From NCBI GenBank assembly GCA_963764695.1, contig CAVXTW010000002.1, positions 558,001-622,000 of the forward strand: 64,000 nt of DNA. The letters run 5' to 3'. Source of the DNA: DATFRY01 sp963764695 (GTDB lineage Bacteria > Myxococcota_A > Polyangia > Haliangiales > Haliangiaceae). Positions within the stretch are counted from its first letter, which is position 1. Each line of letters begins with the position of its first letter. The position numbers were made by a program, and so were the translations under genes. The notes beneath the pieces were generated by a model. It saw only the letters and a program-made list of their open reading frames with translations. It made no database searches and had not been told where the DNA came from. Below are positions 1 to 9,288 of the stretch, piece after piece.

Positions 1-2
1 TG

Positions 3-2042
3 AGCCAGGAGCTGGCCTGCATCACCGCCACCCAGCGCGAGACCAACGTGTCGCTGGAGGTGCAGGAGTTCTCGCTGACCATCCCCGAGGAGGGCAAGCT
101 CCGCCTCGAGATCCTGCTCAGCGCCCAGGGCTCGGGCGAGCTGTTCGTCGACAACGCGGTGGCCTGCTTCGGCTCGCTCACCTGCCAGGACTCGATCACG
201 GTCACCGACGCGCGCGCCATCATCGACTTCGACCTGGCCGTGGCCGACGGGCGCCCGTCGATCGCGTTCTCCGCCATCGACCTCCAGCTCAGCGAGGACA
301 ACATCTCCCTCCAGTTCTCCGGCTGCGTGGTCGGCGACATCGCCGAGACCGTGATCGACTTCGCCAAGGGCTTCGTGTTCGACACCATCCTGTCCAAGGC
401 CGAGGAGCTCGCCGTCACCGAGCTCGGCCCCATGGTCGAGGAGATGGTCGGCGGCCTGACGACGTTCTCCGGCGCGTTCCCGACCCCGTTCGGCACCTAC
501 GAGATCGGCGCCTCGCTCGACAACGTGAGCGTCGCCGCCGGCGGCATCGGCCTGGGCGCCAGCATCGAGCTTTCCAGCCCCGACCCGGCGGCCGAGTGCG
601 TGGCCGACTACGACGCCGGCGAGCCGTCCGCCCACGAGGGGGACAAGCTCGACCTGACCCAGACCGTCAGCCACATCGGCCTGGCCGTCAACCTCGGCCT
701 GGTCGAGGACGCGCTGTACAACGTGTGGCGCCACGGCCTGACCTGCATCACCGGCGATCAGCTCGAGGCGCTCGGCATCGAGCTGCCGCTCGACAAGCTC
801 TCGGCGCTGATGCCCGGCTTCCCGCCCGGCACCGAGCTGGGCATGGAGGCGCGCCTGACCCGGCCGCCGGTCGTCGCCGGCGCCGGCCAGAGCGAGGACG
901 GCGTGGCGCTGACCCTCGCGGTCGAGGGGGTCGAGGTGGTGATGCGCGGCGTGCTGCCCGACGGCGGTGAGCGCGCCATCACGGTCACCGTTGACGCCGA
1001 GGCCAGCGCCGCCGTCGGCGTGGATCTGGCCAGCAACGCGCTGGTCGCCACGCCGGGGCAGGTCACGCTCAAGCGCCTCGAGATGGACCAGGTGTCGGTC
1101 GTCGAGCTCGGCTTCGACGTGGGCCGCATGACCGAGGTGCTGCGCGACCACATGATGCCCAAGCTGCTCGGCGAGCTCGGCACCCTGCCGCTGACCGGCC
1201 CGGTGTTCAAGGCCGGGCCGCTCCCCTTCGCCGTCATCCTGCGCCGCATGGACAACAACGACGCGTACATGTCCGTGCACGCCGATCTGTTCCGCATCCC
1301 GGAAGGCGACGACGGCGCGCCGGAGACCAGCATCATCGGCTACCCGTCCGGCCTGGTGTCGCCGTCCGACGCCATCGTGCAGGTGAGCGGCACCGACGGG
1401 CTCATCCCGACCGAGCTTCTGCAGTACGAGGTCACGGTCAACGGCGAGGCGCGGGCGGCCAGCTACATCAAGAGCATCGGCATCGGCGAGCCGGGCGTGA
1501 GCGCCACCTACGACGTGCAGGTCGCCGCGCTCGACCTGAGCGGCAACGCCGACGGCACGCCGGCCAGCGTGCAGATCGAGGTGGACGGCGTCGGCCCCGA
1601 GGTGGTCATGGACGGCGACCGCGTGCGCGCGATGCCGTCGGACAGCGACACCACCGCCGACCTGACCTGGCGCATGGAGGACGACCACACCGCGGCCGGG
1701 CAGCTGGCCGCGCGCATCGAGATCTTCGAGGTCACCGACCCGACCGACCTGCTCTCGGTCGAGCACGTCGACACCCTCGAGCTGTCCCCGGGCGCGACGT
1801 CGGGCACCGTCGAGGTCGCCCCGGGCGCGCTCTACCGCGCCGAGCTCTACGTCACCGACTCGGTCGGCAACGAGACCGTGTCGGCGGTGCTGCTCGACGC
1901 CTCGCGCGACAGCGGCGGCGGCTGCAGCGCGGCCGGCGGCTCGGGCGGCGCGGGCGCCATGGCCCTGCTCCTGGCCCTGCTCGCGGTCGGCGGCGTGACG
2001 CGGCGCCGGCTCAGCGCAGCGCGTGCACGATCTCGAGCGTGA
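3..2042 (+). CDS. MYXO-CTERM-tailed surface protein, 5' end outside window
   Basis: The reading frame is open from the window edge (first complete codon at base 3), so the GTG at 48 is probably internal and the N-terminus lies outside the window. The visible part is an acidic beta-rich protein with no enzymatic motif I recognise; a stretch in the last third (about 460-600 residues after the GTG) looks like an Ig/cadherin-like fold with 'TDSVGNETV'-type ends. The tail is diagnostic: a Gly/Ser stretch with one Cys (GGGCSAAGGSGG), a hydrophobic helix (AMALLLALLAVGG) and an Arg cluster (TRRR). This is the MYXO-CTERM arrangement, recognised in Myxococcota by a rhomboid-like/CAAX-type myxosortase that leaves the protein anchored at the outer surface. 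It runs tail-to-tail into the next gene with a 32-bp overlap. Function beyond surface anchoring is unknown. Confidence 0.85.
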   Translation, partial: SQELACITATQRETNVSLEVQEFSLTIPEEGKLRLEILLSAQGSGELFVDNAVACFGSLTCQDSITVTDARAIIDFDLAVADGRPSIAFSAIDLQLSEDNISLQFSGCVVGDIAETVIDFAKGFVFDTILSKAEELAVTELGPMVEEMVGGLTTFSGAFPTPFGTYEIGASLDNVSVAAGGIGLGASIELSSPDPAAECVADYDAGEPSAHEGDKLDLTQTVSHIGLAVNLGLVEDALYNVWRHGLTCITGDQLEALGIELPLDKLSALMPGFPPGTELGMEARLTRPPVVAGAGQSEDGVALTLAVEGVEVVMRGVLPDGGERAITVTVDAEASAAVGVDLASNALVATPGQVTLKRLEMDQVSVVELGFDVGRMTEVLRDHMMPKLLGELGTLPLTGPVFKAGPLPFAVILRRMDNNDAYMSVHADLFRIPEGDDGAPETSIIGYPSGLVSPSDAIVQVSGTDGLIPTELLQYEVTVNGEARAASYIKSIGIGEPGVSATYDVQVAALDLSGNADGTPASVQIEVDGVGPEVVMDGDRVRAMPSDSDTTADLTWRMEDDHTAAGQLAARIEIFEVTDPTDLLSVEHVDTLELSPGATSGTVEVAPGALYRAELYVTDSVGNETVSAVLLDASRDSGGGCSAAGGSGGAGAMALLLALLAVGGVTRRRLSAARARSRA

Positions 2043-3084
2043 TCAGTCCGATGATGATCCACTCGAGCAGCTCGCTGCGCCGCGACGACGTCTGATCCAG
2101 GAACACGCCCTGGATGCTCCACAGGCTCTGCAGCTTGCGCGCGATCCCCTCGCGGAACGCGCGCAGGTCGAGCCGCTCGATCGCCACCCGGTAGATGCGC
2201 GCCAGGTAGTGGTCGCCGGTCAGCTTGATGGCGTTCTCGACCGCCTCGAACTCGGCCGCGGCGTCGAAGGTGAGCTGGGTCAGCCGCCGCACGTCCCGCC
2301 CCCAGGGCGACAGCATGCGCATGAAGCGCCAGGTGCGCGAGCGCAGGAGGCCGCTGGCCTCGAGGATGGCGTGGTCGAGGTCGTCGTCCAGGACGCGCAT
2401 CGACAGCCGCTCGCAGTTGGCGAAGTCGATGACCGCGAGCGTGTCCTCGAACTCATCGTCGACGATGAAGGCGGCGCCGGCGTCGATGATGACCGCGTCG
2501 CTGGCCGAGTAGCTGATGCGGCGGGCCAGCGCCTCGGCCACCTCCTCCTCGGCCAGGCTGACCGTGTCGCCGCGCAGCACCTGGGCGATGCTGGACCCGT
2601 CCTCGCGCACCCAGGCCGCCGCGGTCTCGGCCGCGACCCGGTCGAGCTGGAACACGGTGTACTGCTCGATCTCGTCCGGCGGCCGGCGTCCCTCGACCGC
2701 GTCGCCGGCCAGGTCGAGGAAGCGGCCGAGGATCCGCCGCGCCACCTCGCGCAGCTGGGGCGGGCTGCGCAGCGCCTCGGCCACGTGGCGCCAGGCTGCG
2801 ACCGGCCCGGGTAGCCGGCAGCCGAGCGCCACCGACACGCTCCCGAAGTCGTAGATGATGGCGCGGGGCTGGAAGAGCAGCTCCATGCCGGCCAGCTCGA
2901 TCACCTCCGGCTCGGCGCTCCACACCAGCGGGCGCTCGTCGAGGCCGAAGAGGTGCGGCCACTCCGGCCGGCGGCCCACGGTGATCTCCTGGGTGTTGAG
3001 TGCCGTCCGACAGTGGGACAAGGAGATCTTGCGTCCCACATCGAAGGCGTTGAGCACCCAGCAGCGAGCAGATGGAACGTTCAT
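2011..3084 (-). CDS. DUF155/RMD1-family membrane-anchored protein
   Basis: The protein has about 357 residues. It shows the family pattern of yeast RMD1/Sif2 and its bacterial relatives: an N-terminal beta-rich region containing 'IIYDFGSVSVAL', a helical middle, and a single C-terminal membrane helix preceded by the signature LLEWIIIGLITLEIV. The family has no proven biochemical activity; eukaryotic members support mitochondrial translation or vacuole-related functions. I chose the ATG at 3084 because homologous reading starts there ('NAFDVGRKI'). An AAGAAGG lies only one base upstream, too close for a normal Shine-Dalgarno, and in-frame TTG 3132 or ATG 3126 would add 14-16 residues. Its 3' end overlaps the preceding gene by 32 bp on the opposite strand. 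Family assignment rests mainly on the C-terminal motif. Confidence 0.7.
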   Translation of the reverse strand: MNVPSARCWVLNAFDVGRKISLSHCRTALNTQEITVGRRPEWPHLFGLDERPLVWSAEPEVIELAGMELLFQPRAIIYDFGSVSVALGCRLPGPVAAWRHVAEALRSPPQLREVARRILGRFLDLAGDAVEGRRPPDEIEQYTVFQLDRVAAETAAAWVREDGSSIAQVLRGDTVSLAEEEVAEALARRISYSASDAVIIDAGAAFIVDDEFEDTLAVIDFANCERLSMRVLDDDLDHAILEASGLLRSRTWRFMRMLSPWGRDVRRLTQLTFDAAAEFEAVENAIKLTGDHYLARIYRVAIERLDLRAFREGIARKLQSLWSIQGVFLDQTSSRRSELLEWIIIGLITLEIVHALR

Positions 3085-3382
3085 ACCTTCTTGCAACACG
3101 CTACCGGATTGCCCGCAGTCACGCATAGACAACTCGTGCTCGCGCGAACGTGTGACCCAGAAAGCGTGGCCTGGCGATCGTTCGTTGCACGTGGAGACGA
3201 GGACCGTGTGAGGTGGGCAACGACGACTACGGAGCAGGTCGATTCCGGTGCACAGGACGACGCGCCCGTCACACGGCCGTGCCTTCGAGCATTGTCCTAC
3301 CAGCTAGACAGTCATTCCAGATAGCGGCGATTGTCCAGACCCCCTCGGAGCGCAATCCTCTGCCGGCAAGGAGGCGTTCCAG
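3085..3382. other. intergenic region between divergent genes
   Basis: About 300 bases between the start of the DUF155-like gene and doxX. It is less GC-rich than its surroundings. I see no convincing coding frame, repeat or terminator. It presumably holds promoters for both divergent genes, but no clear -35/-10 pair was identified. Confidence 0.4.
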
Positions 3383-3826
3383 ATGCAGACACTTCAGAGA
3401 AGTCTCGATCAGTACGGTCCGCTCGCCGGACGCTCGGCGCTCGCTCTACTCTTCATCGTCTCGGGCCTGGGCAAGCTGGCCGACCCGGCCACCACCGGCG
3501 CGTACATCGCGTCGAAGGGGCTGCCGCTCGCCACATTGCTGGCCGTGCTGGCCGGCGCGATCGAGGTGGCGGGTGGACTGTCGGTGGTGCTGGGCGCGCG
3601 AGCACGCTGGGGCGCCCTGGCGCTGGCCGCCTTCCTGGTGCCGGTGACGATCATCTTCCACAACCCGGCCGGCCTCGAGGGCATGGCGGCGCAGATGGAG
3701 ATGATCCAGGTGTTCAAGAACCTCGCCATCCTGGGCGGCCTGCTGACCGTGGCCAGCCTGGGCGCCGGTCCGGTCTCGGTCGACTCGAGGCTCGCGGCGC
3801 GGCGCGCCGAACGCGCGCCTGCGTGA
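3383..3826 (+). CDS. DoxX-family membrane protein
   Basis: A 147-residue protein with four predicted membrane helices and the DoxX signature 'ALLFIVSGLGKLADP' in helix 1, followed by 'GAIEVAGGLSVVLG' in the next helix pair and 'FHNPAG' before helix 4. DoxX-type proteins are small inner-membrane proteins linked to thiol/redox stress and quinone chemistry; the precise role differs by member. The start is supported by a strong Shine-Dalgarno (AAGGAGG) eight bases before the ATG. It precedes an SPFH protein on the same strand with an 80-bp gap. Confidence 0.88.
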   Translation: MQTLQRSLDQYGPLAGRSALALLFIVSGLGKLADPATTGAYIASKGLPLATLLAVLAGAIEVAGGLSVVLGARARWGALALAAFLVPVTIIFHNPAGLEGMAAQMEMIQVFKNLAILGGLLTVASLGAGPVSVDSRLAARRAERAPA

Positions 3827-3904
3827 AGCAGGCGTGAAGTAGGCGCGCGCACGCGCGAATCCGATGCCCATGGCCGAAGGCTGGCCGCACGGTACGCTTG
3901 AGCC

Positions 3905-4849
3905 ATGGAGATCCTGATCGGGGTCATCGGTGTATTCGTCTTCCTGGTGGTTTCCTCGGTGCGCGTCTACAAGGAGTACGAGCGCGCGGTCGTGTTCCGC
4001 CTGGGGCGGGCACGGCCGCAGCCGCTCGGGCCGGGGATGCAGCTGCTCTTGCCCTTCGGCATCGACCGCGCCGTCGTGGTCGACACGCGCACCAAGGTGA
4101 TCCAGATCCCGACCCAGGACGTCATCAGCCGCGACAACATCTCGATCGGCGTGGACGCCGTTGTCTACGCCGACGTCGGCTCGCCGGCCGACGCGGTCCT
4201 GCGCGTCGAGCACTACCTGCCGGCCACCCTGCAGCTGGCCGCGACCACGCTGCGGTCGGTGCTGGGCCGCATGGAGCTGGACGACATCCTGGCCAAGCGC
4301 GCCGAGATAAACGACGAGATCCGCGAGATCCTCGATCAGCGGACCGAGCAGTGGGGCGTCGAGATCACCGCGGTCGAGATCAAGGACATCGCGCTGCCGC
4401 AGGAGATGAAGCGGGCCATGGCGCGCCAGGCCGAGGCGGAGCGCGAGCGCCGCGCCAAGATCATCATCGCCGAGGGTGAGCTGCAGGCGGCCGAGAAGCT
4501 GACCATGGCCGCCGCCATGATCTCGTCGCAGCCGGCGGCGCTGCAGCTGCGCACGCTGCAGACCCTTGTCGAGGTCTCGGCCGAGCGCAACAACACGATC
4601 GTGTTCCCCATCCCGATGGAGCTCCTGCCGCGCAGCCCGGAGGCCGCCCGGTCGCCGGAGCTGGCCAACCTTGTCAGCGCCGGGGCCAACGCGCTCGCGG
4701 CCGGCCAGCTCAAGGCCGCTGCCCAGCGCGAGCGCGAGGAGCTGCCCCCGGCAGAGCGGTCACGCGCCCTGCCGGGTGAGAAGTCGGAGTTCGAGCGGAT
4801 GAAGGAGCAGTTCGAGGCGCTGGCCGAGGCGGTCAAGCGCGAGAAGTGA
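3905..4849 (+). CDS. SPFH/Band-7 slipin (stomatin-like) protein
   Basis: A 314-residue protein with an N-terminal membrane helix (residues about 2-17) followed by an SPFH/Band 7 domain: 'VYKEYERAVVFRLGR', 'GPGMQLLLPFGID', 'VDTRTKVIQIPTQDVISRD' and the 'GRMELDDILAKRAEIN' segment. It continues into the 'GVEITAVEIKDIALPQ' strand and a helix rich in Ala/Glu/Arg (190-230), as in bacterial slipins. The C-terminal 70 residues are charged and low complexity. Slipins form large cage-like assemblies on the inner membrane and are often paired with an NfeD-type protease partner; no nfeD homologue is present here. Membership is clear, physiological role inferred. Confidence 0.92.
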   Translation: MEILIGVIGVFVFLVVSSVRVYKEYERAVVFRLGRARPQPLGPGMQLLLPFGIDRAVVVDTRTKVIQIPTQDVISRDNISIGVDAVVYADVGSPADAVLRVEHYLPATLQLAATTLRSVLGRMELDDILAKRAEINDEIREILDQRTEQWGVEITAVEIKDIALPQEMKRAMARQAEAERERRAKIIIAEGELQAAEKLTMAAAMISSQPAALQLRTLQTLVEVSAERNNTIVFPIPMELLPRSPEAARSPELANLVSAGANALAAGQLKAAAQREREELPPAERSRALPGEKSEFERMKEQFEALAEAVKREK

Positions 4850-4858
4850 CGGCCGGCC

Positions 4859-6478
4859 TCAGGGGGCGGCGCTGCTGTCCTCGGCAGCCGCCGCCTTCTC
4901 CGCCTCGGTGCGCGCCAGCATGCGGCGGATCGGACCGTTGAGCGAGAAGAAGATGACCGCGGCCACCAGCGGCAGGCCGCACATGGCGAGGAAGAAGTCG
5001 GACATCTTCATCGACGCGTACAGCGACGTGGCGCGGCCGGCGATGTAGTAGCCGCAGGCCGAGCCGAGGAACCAGATGCCCATCACCATGCCGGAGATGG
5101 ACGCGGGCGCCAGCTTGGTCATCGAGCTCAGGCCGACCGGGCTGAGGCACAGCTCGCCACACGTGTGCAGCAGATAGAGAAGAATCAGGAACATGCCGGT
5201 CGCCTGCGCGCCGCCCTCGACGAGCTTGGCGGCCGGCACCATGACCAGGAACCCGGCCATGACCAGCAACATCCCGATGCCGAACTTGGCCGGCGACGAC
5301 GGGTTGCGCGATCCCATCTTGACCCAGATCCAGGCGAACACCGGCGCCAGCAGGATGATGAACAGCGAGTTGGCCGCCTGATACCAGGAGGCCGGGAAGT
5401 CGATGCCGAGCAGCGTCGGGTGGTCGGGAGCCCCGGTGGTGTGATCGCTGGCGAAGAGGCTCAGGGTGGAGGCCGCCTGCTCGAAGATCGACCAGAACAC
5501 GGTGGCGCCGAACCACAGCAGCAGGATCACCAGCAGGCGCCGGCGCTCGTCGCGCGTCCAGTGCGGCATCAGGAACAGCCCGCCGAAGACGCCCACCACG
5601 GTGAGGATGAGCAGCAGGCCCTGCGCGTTGGCCAGGCGATGGATGGTGACGCCGACGCCCGCCGCATGCAGCGCCCAGATGCCGATCGGCACGCCGAACA
5701 CCCCGACCAGGATGGCGACCAGGATCTTCTTGTTGCGAGCGGCCTGCTGCGGGTTGGCGACCGGCACCGGCTTGAGGCCGGCCTCGCCCATCAGGTGACC
5801 GCCCAGCACGTACTGGACCAGGCCGAAGCCCATGCCGATGGCAGCCAGGCCGAAGCCGAAGTGCCACGACGAGTAGCGGTCGAGGCCGATGCTCTCGAGG
5901 AAGTCGCGGAACAGCGTGTGCTCGGCCAGGAAGCCGCACGCCAGCGGCGCCAGGAAGGCGCCGAGGTTGATGCCCATGTAGAAGATGGTGAAGCCGCTGT
6001 CGCGGCGGGTGTCTTCCTTGGAGTAGAGCTTGCCGACGATCGCGCTGATGTTCGGCTTGAGCAGGCCGGTGCCGAGCACGATGAGCCCGAGCCCGAAGAA
6101 GAAGCTTGTGTGCGACGGGACGGCCAGGCAGATGTGGCCGCACATGATGAGGAAGCCGCCGATGAAGACGGCCCGCCTCAGCCCCAGGAACTTGTCGGCG
6201 ATCCAGCCGCCCGGGATGCCCGACAGGTACACCAGCGACCCGTACAGCGCGAGGATGTCGCCGCCGGTGGCCTTGTCGAACCCCATCCCGCCTTCCTTGA
6301 TCGTGGCGGTGAGGTACAGGATCAGGATGGCCCGCATTCCGTAGAAGCTGAAGCGCTCCCACATCTCGCTGAAGAACAGGACGCGCAGTCCGCGCGGGTG
6401 TCCGAAGAACCCGCTATCCAGATCGGCGGCGGCCGGGCGCAGCGCGGCGGGTGGGAGATCGTCGGGCGGATTGGCCAT
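4859..6478 (-). CDS. POT/PTR-family proton-coupled peptide transporter
   Basis: About 539 residues with roughly 12-14 membrane helices. It has both POT hallmarks: the first-helix ExxERFxxYG-type motif (FFSEMWERFSFYGMRA) and 'GGWIADKFLG', plus 'GTGLLKPNISAIVGKLY' and the 'FTIFYMGINLGAFLAPL' helix. POT transporters import di- and tripeptides with protons across the inner membrane. The start is taken at the ATG at 6478; an upstream in-frame codon at 6517 would give an unlikely leader. It lies 83 bp downstream of the aminopeptidase gene on the same strand and probably closes the peptide-utilisation operon. Confidence 0.93.
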   Translation of the reverse strand: MANPPDDLPPAALRPAAADLDSGFFGHPRGLRVLFFSEMWERFSFYGMRAILILYLTATIKEGGMGFDKATGGDILALYGSLVYLSGIPGGWIADKFLGLRRAVFIGGFLIMCGHICLAVPSHTSFFFGLGLIVLGTGLLKPNISAIVGKLYSKEDTRRDSGFTIFYMGINLGAFLAPLACGFLAEHTLFRDFLESIGLDRYSSWHFGFGLAAIGMGFGLVQYVLGGHLMGEAGLKPVPVANPQQAARNKKILVAILVGVFGVPIGIWALHAAGVGVTIHRLANAQGLLLILTVVGVFGGLFLMPHWTRDERRRLLVILLLWFGATVFWSIFEQAASTLSLFASDHTTGAPDHPTLLGIDFPASWYQAANSLFIILLAPVFAWIWVKMGSRNPSSPAKFGIGMLLVMAGFLVMVPAAKLVEGGAQATGMFLILLYLLHTCGELCLSPVGLSSMTKLAPASISGMVMGIWFLGSACGYYIAGRATSLYASMKMSDFFLAMCGLPLVAAVIFFSLNGPIRRMLARTEAEKAAAAEDSSAAP

Positions 6479-6561
6479 ACGATCGCGAACGTACACCGAC
6501 TCTTGCGGCCCGACCACGGGTCTGGCCCCCGGGCCGACCTGGCCCAGGCGTCCTTACAGCC

Positions 6562-9288
6562 CTACTGGAGCCGGCTCGCCGCCGTGAGGTAGTGCTCACG
6601 GAAGGCCGCGCAGGACGAGATGGCGTCGAGCACGGCGTTCGCGACCGGCGGGAGCTGGCCGCCGGCAGCCAGCGCCTGGCGCAGCGCCTTGTCCACGTCG
6701 GGTCTCGCCGCGGTGCGGCACACGCCGAAGAACACGACCGCAGTTCGCCGCCGCTCCGCCTCGGGCAAGCGCGAGACGAGCTCCGGATAGTCGGCCAGCG
6801 CGAGCGGCAGTGCCTGGTCCTGGGTCGCGCCGTCGCGCAGCAGCACGGACAGAAGGCCCAGTGTGTGCGGACCGGTGCGGCGCTCGCGCACCGCGACCAG
6901 CGCGCGCTCGAGCAGGGCAGGCTGGCGGAAGCCACCGAGCGTCACCACGACTCGCTCCTGGCCGCGCTTGTCGCTGGCGGCCAGCACGCGGTCGAACAGC
7001 TCCGGCCCCGCTGCCAGCGGCGCGACCCGGGCCAGCATGTCGATCTCGTCGCTGGTCAGCGGGTCGCGGCCCGGCTGATCGAGCCAGCGGGTCAGGCGGC
7101 GCAGGGCGTCTCTCTGCAACACCCGGTCGTCGCCGTCGCGGCCGACCAGCGGCACCAGCTCGGCGCGCAGCTGGGCGTCGATGATGCTCTCGCCGTCGCG
7201 CGCGCGCAGGCCGAGCTGGCGGGCGCGCGGACCGAACGCGGCGCGCACGCGGGCCGAGAAGGCGCGTTGCTCGCGCGGGCCCACGAGCGAGCGGGCCACC
7301 AGCTCGAAGGTCTCGGCCGCGCGCTGGGCGGTGAGCGGGTCCGGGCCGCGCGCCAGCGACGCCAGGGCATCGAGCGCGGCATCGAGCGGCACCTTGCCGG
7401 CGGCGAGCAGCGCGTCGATGTCGTCGGCCAGCCCGGCCTGCTCGCGCGCGGTCAGCCCCTTCGCGCCGGCCAGCGCGCGCAGCTGGGTCGGGGGCAGCGA
7501 GTAGATGTAGTAGCCGCGCTCGCCCGGGTTGGGATGGATCCAGGCCGGGCAGCGATCGGCCGGCAGCTCGAGGGTGGCGGTCTCGGCGGCGAGCAGCGTG
7601 CAGGCCGGCGCCGCACCTCCCTGCCACGCCACGCACACGGGGACCTGCCAGCGCTGCGATGCACGCGTGCGGACCTGGGCGCTGCCAAGAATCGCGTAGC
7701 CGCTCTGGCGCAGCGACACCGACGGGCGGCCGCGGCCGCACTCGAGCGACGCCTCCACCAGCGGCACGCCCGGCTGATCGAGAAAGCTCGACATCGCGGG
7801 GCGAAGGTCCTTGCCGGCGGCGGTCGACAGCGCGGCGGCCAGATCAGCCGTGGTCACCGAGCCGCCGTCGCCCGCAGCCAGGTAGCGGCGCAGACCGTCG
7901 CGCATGCGCTCCTCGCCGATGTAGGCCTCGAACATGGCGACGATGGCGCCGCCCTTGCGATAGGTCAGCGGGCTGAACAGGTCGCCGAGGTCGGGCGGCT
8001 TGTCGACGGCGCGGCGCACCGGCACCGGCTTGCCGCGGCGATCGATGTCGAGGCCCTGTCGCTTGTCGGCCACGTCGAGCAGCTCGCCGGCGTCGGCCGG
8101 GTAGACCGCGGCCATCACGCGATCCGAGAGCCAGGTGGCCAGCCCCTCGTTGAGCCACAGCTCGTCCCACCAGCGCATGGTGACCTGGTCGCCGAACCAG
8201 AGGTGCGCCAGCTCGTGGGCCATCACGCCGGCCATCAGGCGGTGGCGCTCGCGCCAGGCGGGGCCGGGCGCGGCGGTCTTCTGCAGGAGCAGGATCGCCG
8301 CCGCGAACGTGATGAGCCCCGGGTTCTCCATGGCGCCGTTGAAGGCCGGCACGGCCAGGAAGTCGAGCTTGGGAAACGGCGTCTTGCTGCCCAGGTAGCG
8401 CTCCAGCTCGACGAGCATGGGCGCGGCGGCGGCAAGGGCGGCGGCTCCCTCGGCGGCGCGGCCGCGGGTCGCGATGACGCGCATCGGCACCGGCTGGCGC
8501 GCGCCGTCGAGCACGTCGAACGGGCCGGCCGCGAACGCGAGCAGGTACGTCGGCAGTGGCGGCGTGGGCGCGAACTCGACCCGCCGCCAGCCCTTCCCGG
8601 CCGGTTTCGTGCTCACCTCGGGTGCGTTGGCGAACGCGCGCATGCCGTCCGGCACGCGCATGGACACCTGCCACGGGATCTTGAAGCGCGGGTCGTCGAA
8701 GCAGGGGACCGCGAGGCGCGCGTCGGTCGGCTCGAAGTCGCTGAACGCGTACCAGACCTTGTCAACCTCCTGGCGGAACAGGCCGTTTCGCGTGCCCAGG
8801 CGGCCGGCGTACTCGATGTCGATGCGCGCCGGCCCGGGGCCGACCTTCTCGTCGAGGGCGAGGCCGACGAGGCCCGCGCCGCTGGCGGTCTCGCAGCGAG
8901 CGGGCGCCCCGGCCTCCTTGCACTCGATGCGGCGCAGCGGCAGCTCGCGCGTGCCGGCGGTCAGGGCGATGCGGCGAAGGTAAAGCGCGCTGCCGTGCAG
9001 CCAGATCGTCGATACCGGCCGGGTCAGCTCGACGTCGATGGCCACGCGGCCGCTGAAGCCCGGGGTGCGCGGGTCGAGATCGAGGCTGAGCGAGACGCGG
9101 CGCGGCAGCACGGTGTCGTCCAGGCGCCCGGCCGGCGGAGGATCGAGCGCCAGCCCGGTCTCGGGCGCATGCCGCGGCTCTGCCGCCACCGGCGCCGTCT
9201 CCGCGACCCGACCGCCACACGACGCGCCGGCGATGGCCAGCGCGATCGCGGCGAGCGCGGTCTGCCGGCGCTCTGCGTGTCGGGTCAT
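6562..9288 (-). CDS. M1-family (gluzincin) aminopeptidase lipoprotein
   Basis: A 908-residue protein. It begins with a lipoprotein signal (lipobox AIAGASC, Cys24), followed by the M1 N-terminal beta domain, the exopeptidase motif GAMEN near residue 320, and the zinc site HELAHLWFGD near residue 355 with the downstream Glu in 'WLNEGLATWLS'. A long helical C-terminal ERAP1-like domain follows (about 560-908). M1 enzymes remove N-terminal residues from peptides; the lipobox suggests action at the cell envelope. The start overlaps the stop of the upstream lipoprotein gene as ATGA, which indicates translational coupling. Neighbours (oligopeptide permeases upstream, POT transporter downstream) fit a role in digesting peptides before or during uptake. 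Confidence 0.95.
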   Translation of the reverse strand: MTRHAERRQTALAAIALAIAGASCGGRVAETAPVAAEPRHAPETGLALDPPPAGRLDDTVLPRRVSLSLDLDPRTPGFSGRVAIDVELTRPVSTIWLHGSALYLRRIALTAGTRELPLRRIECKEAGAPARCETASGAGLVGLALDEKVGPGPARIDIEYAGRLGTRNGLFRQEVDKVWYAFSDFEPTDARLAVPCFDDPRFKIPWQVSMRVPDGMRAFANAPEVSTKPAGKGWRRVEFAPTPPLPTYLLAFAAGPFDVLDGARQPVPMRVIATRGRAAEGAAALAAAAPMLVELERYLGSKTPFPKLDFLAVPAFNGAMENPGLITFAAAILLLQKTAAPGPAWRERHRLMAGVMAHELAHLWFGDQVTMRWWDELWLNEGLATWLSDRVMAAVYPADAGELLDVADKRQGLDIDRRGKPVPVRRAVDKPPDLGDLFSPLTYRKGGAIVAMFEAYIGEERMRDGLRRYLAAGDGGSVTTADLAAALSTAAGKDLRPAMSSFLDQPGVPLVEASLECGRGRPSVSLRQSGYAILGSAQVRTRASQRWQVPVCVAWQGGAAPACTLLAAETATLELPADRCPAWIHPNPGERGYYIYSLPPTQLRALAGAKGLTAREQAGLADDIDALLAAGKVPLDAALDALASLARGPDPLTAQRAAETFELVARSLVGPREQRAFSARVRAAFGPRARQLGLRARDGESIIDAQLRAELVPLVGRDGDDRVLQRDALRRLTRWLDQPGRDPLTSDEIDMLARVAPLAAGPELFDRVLAASDKRGQERVVVTLGGFRQPALLERALVAVRERRTGPHTLGLLSVLLRDGATQDQALPLALADYPELVSRLPEAERRRTAVVFFGVCRTAARPDVDKALRQALAAGGQLPPVANAVLDAISSCAAFREHYLTAASRLQ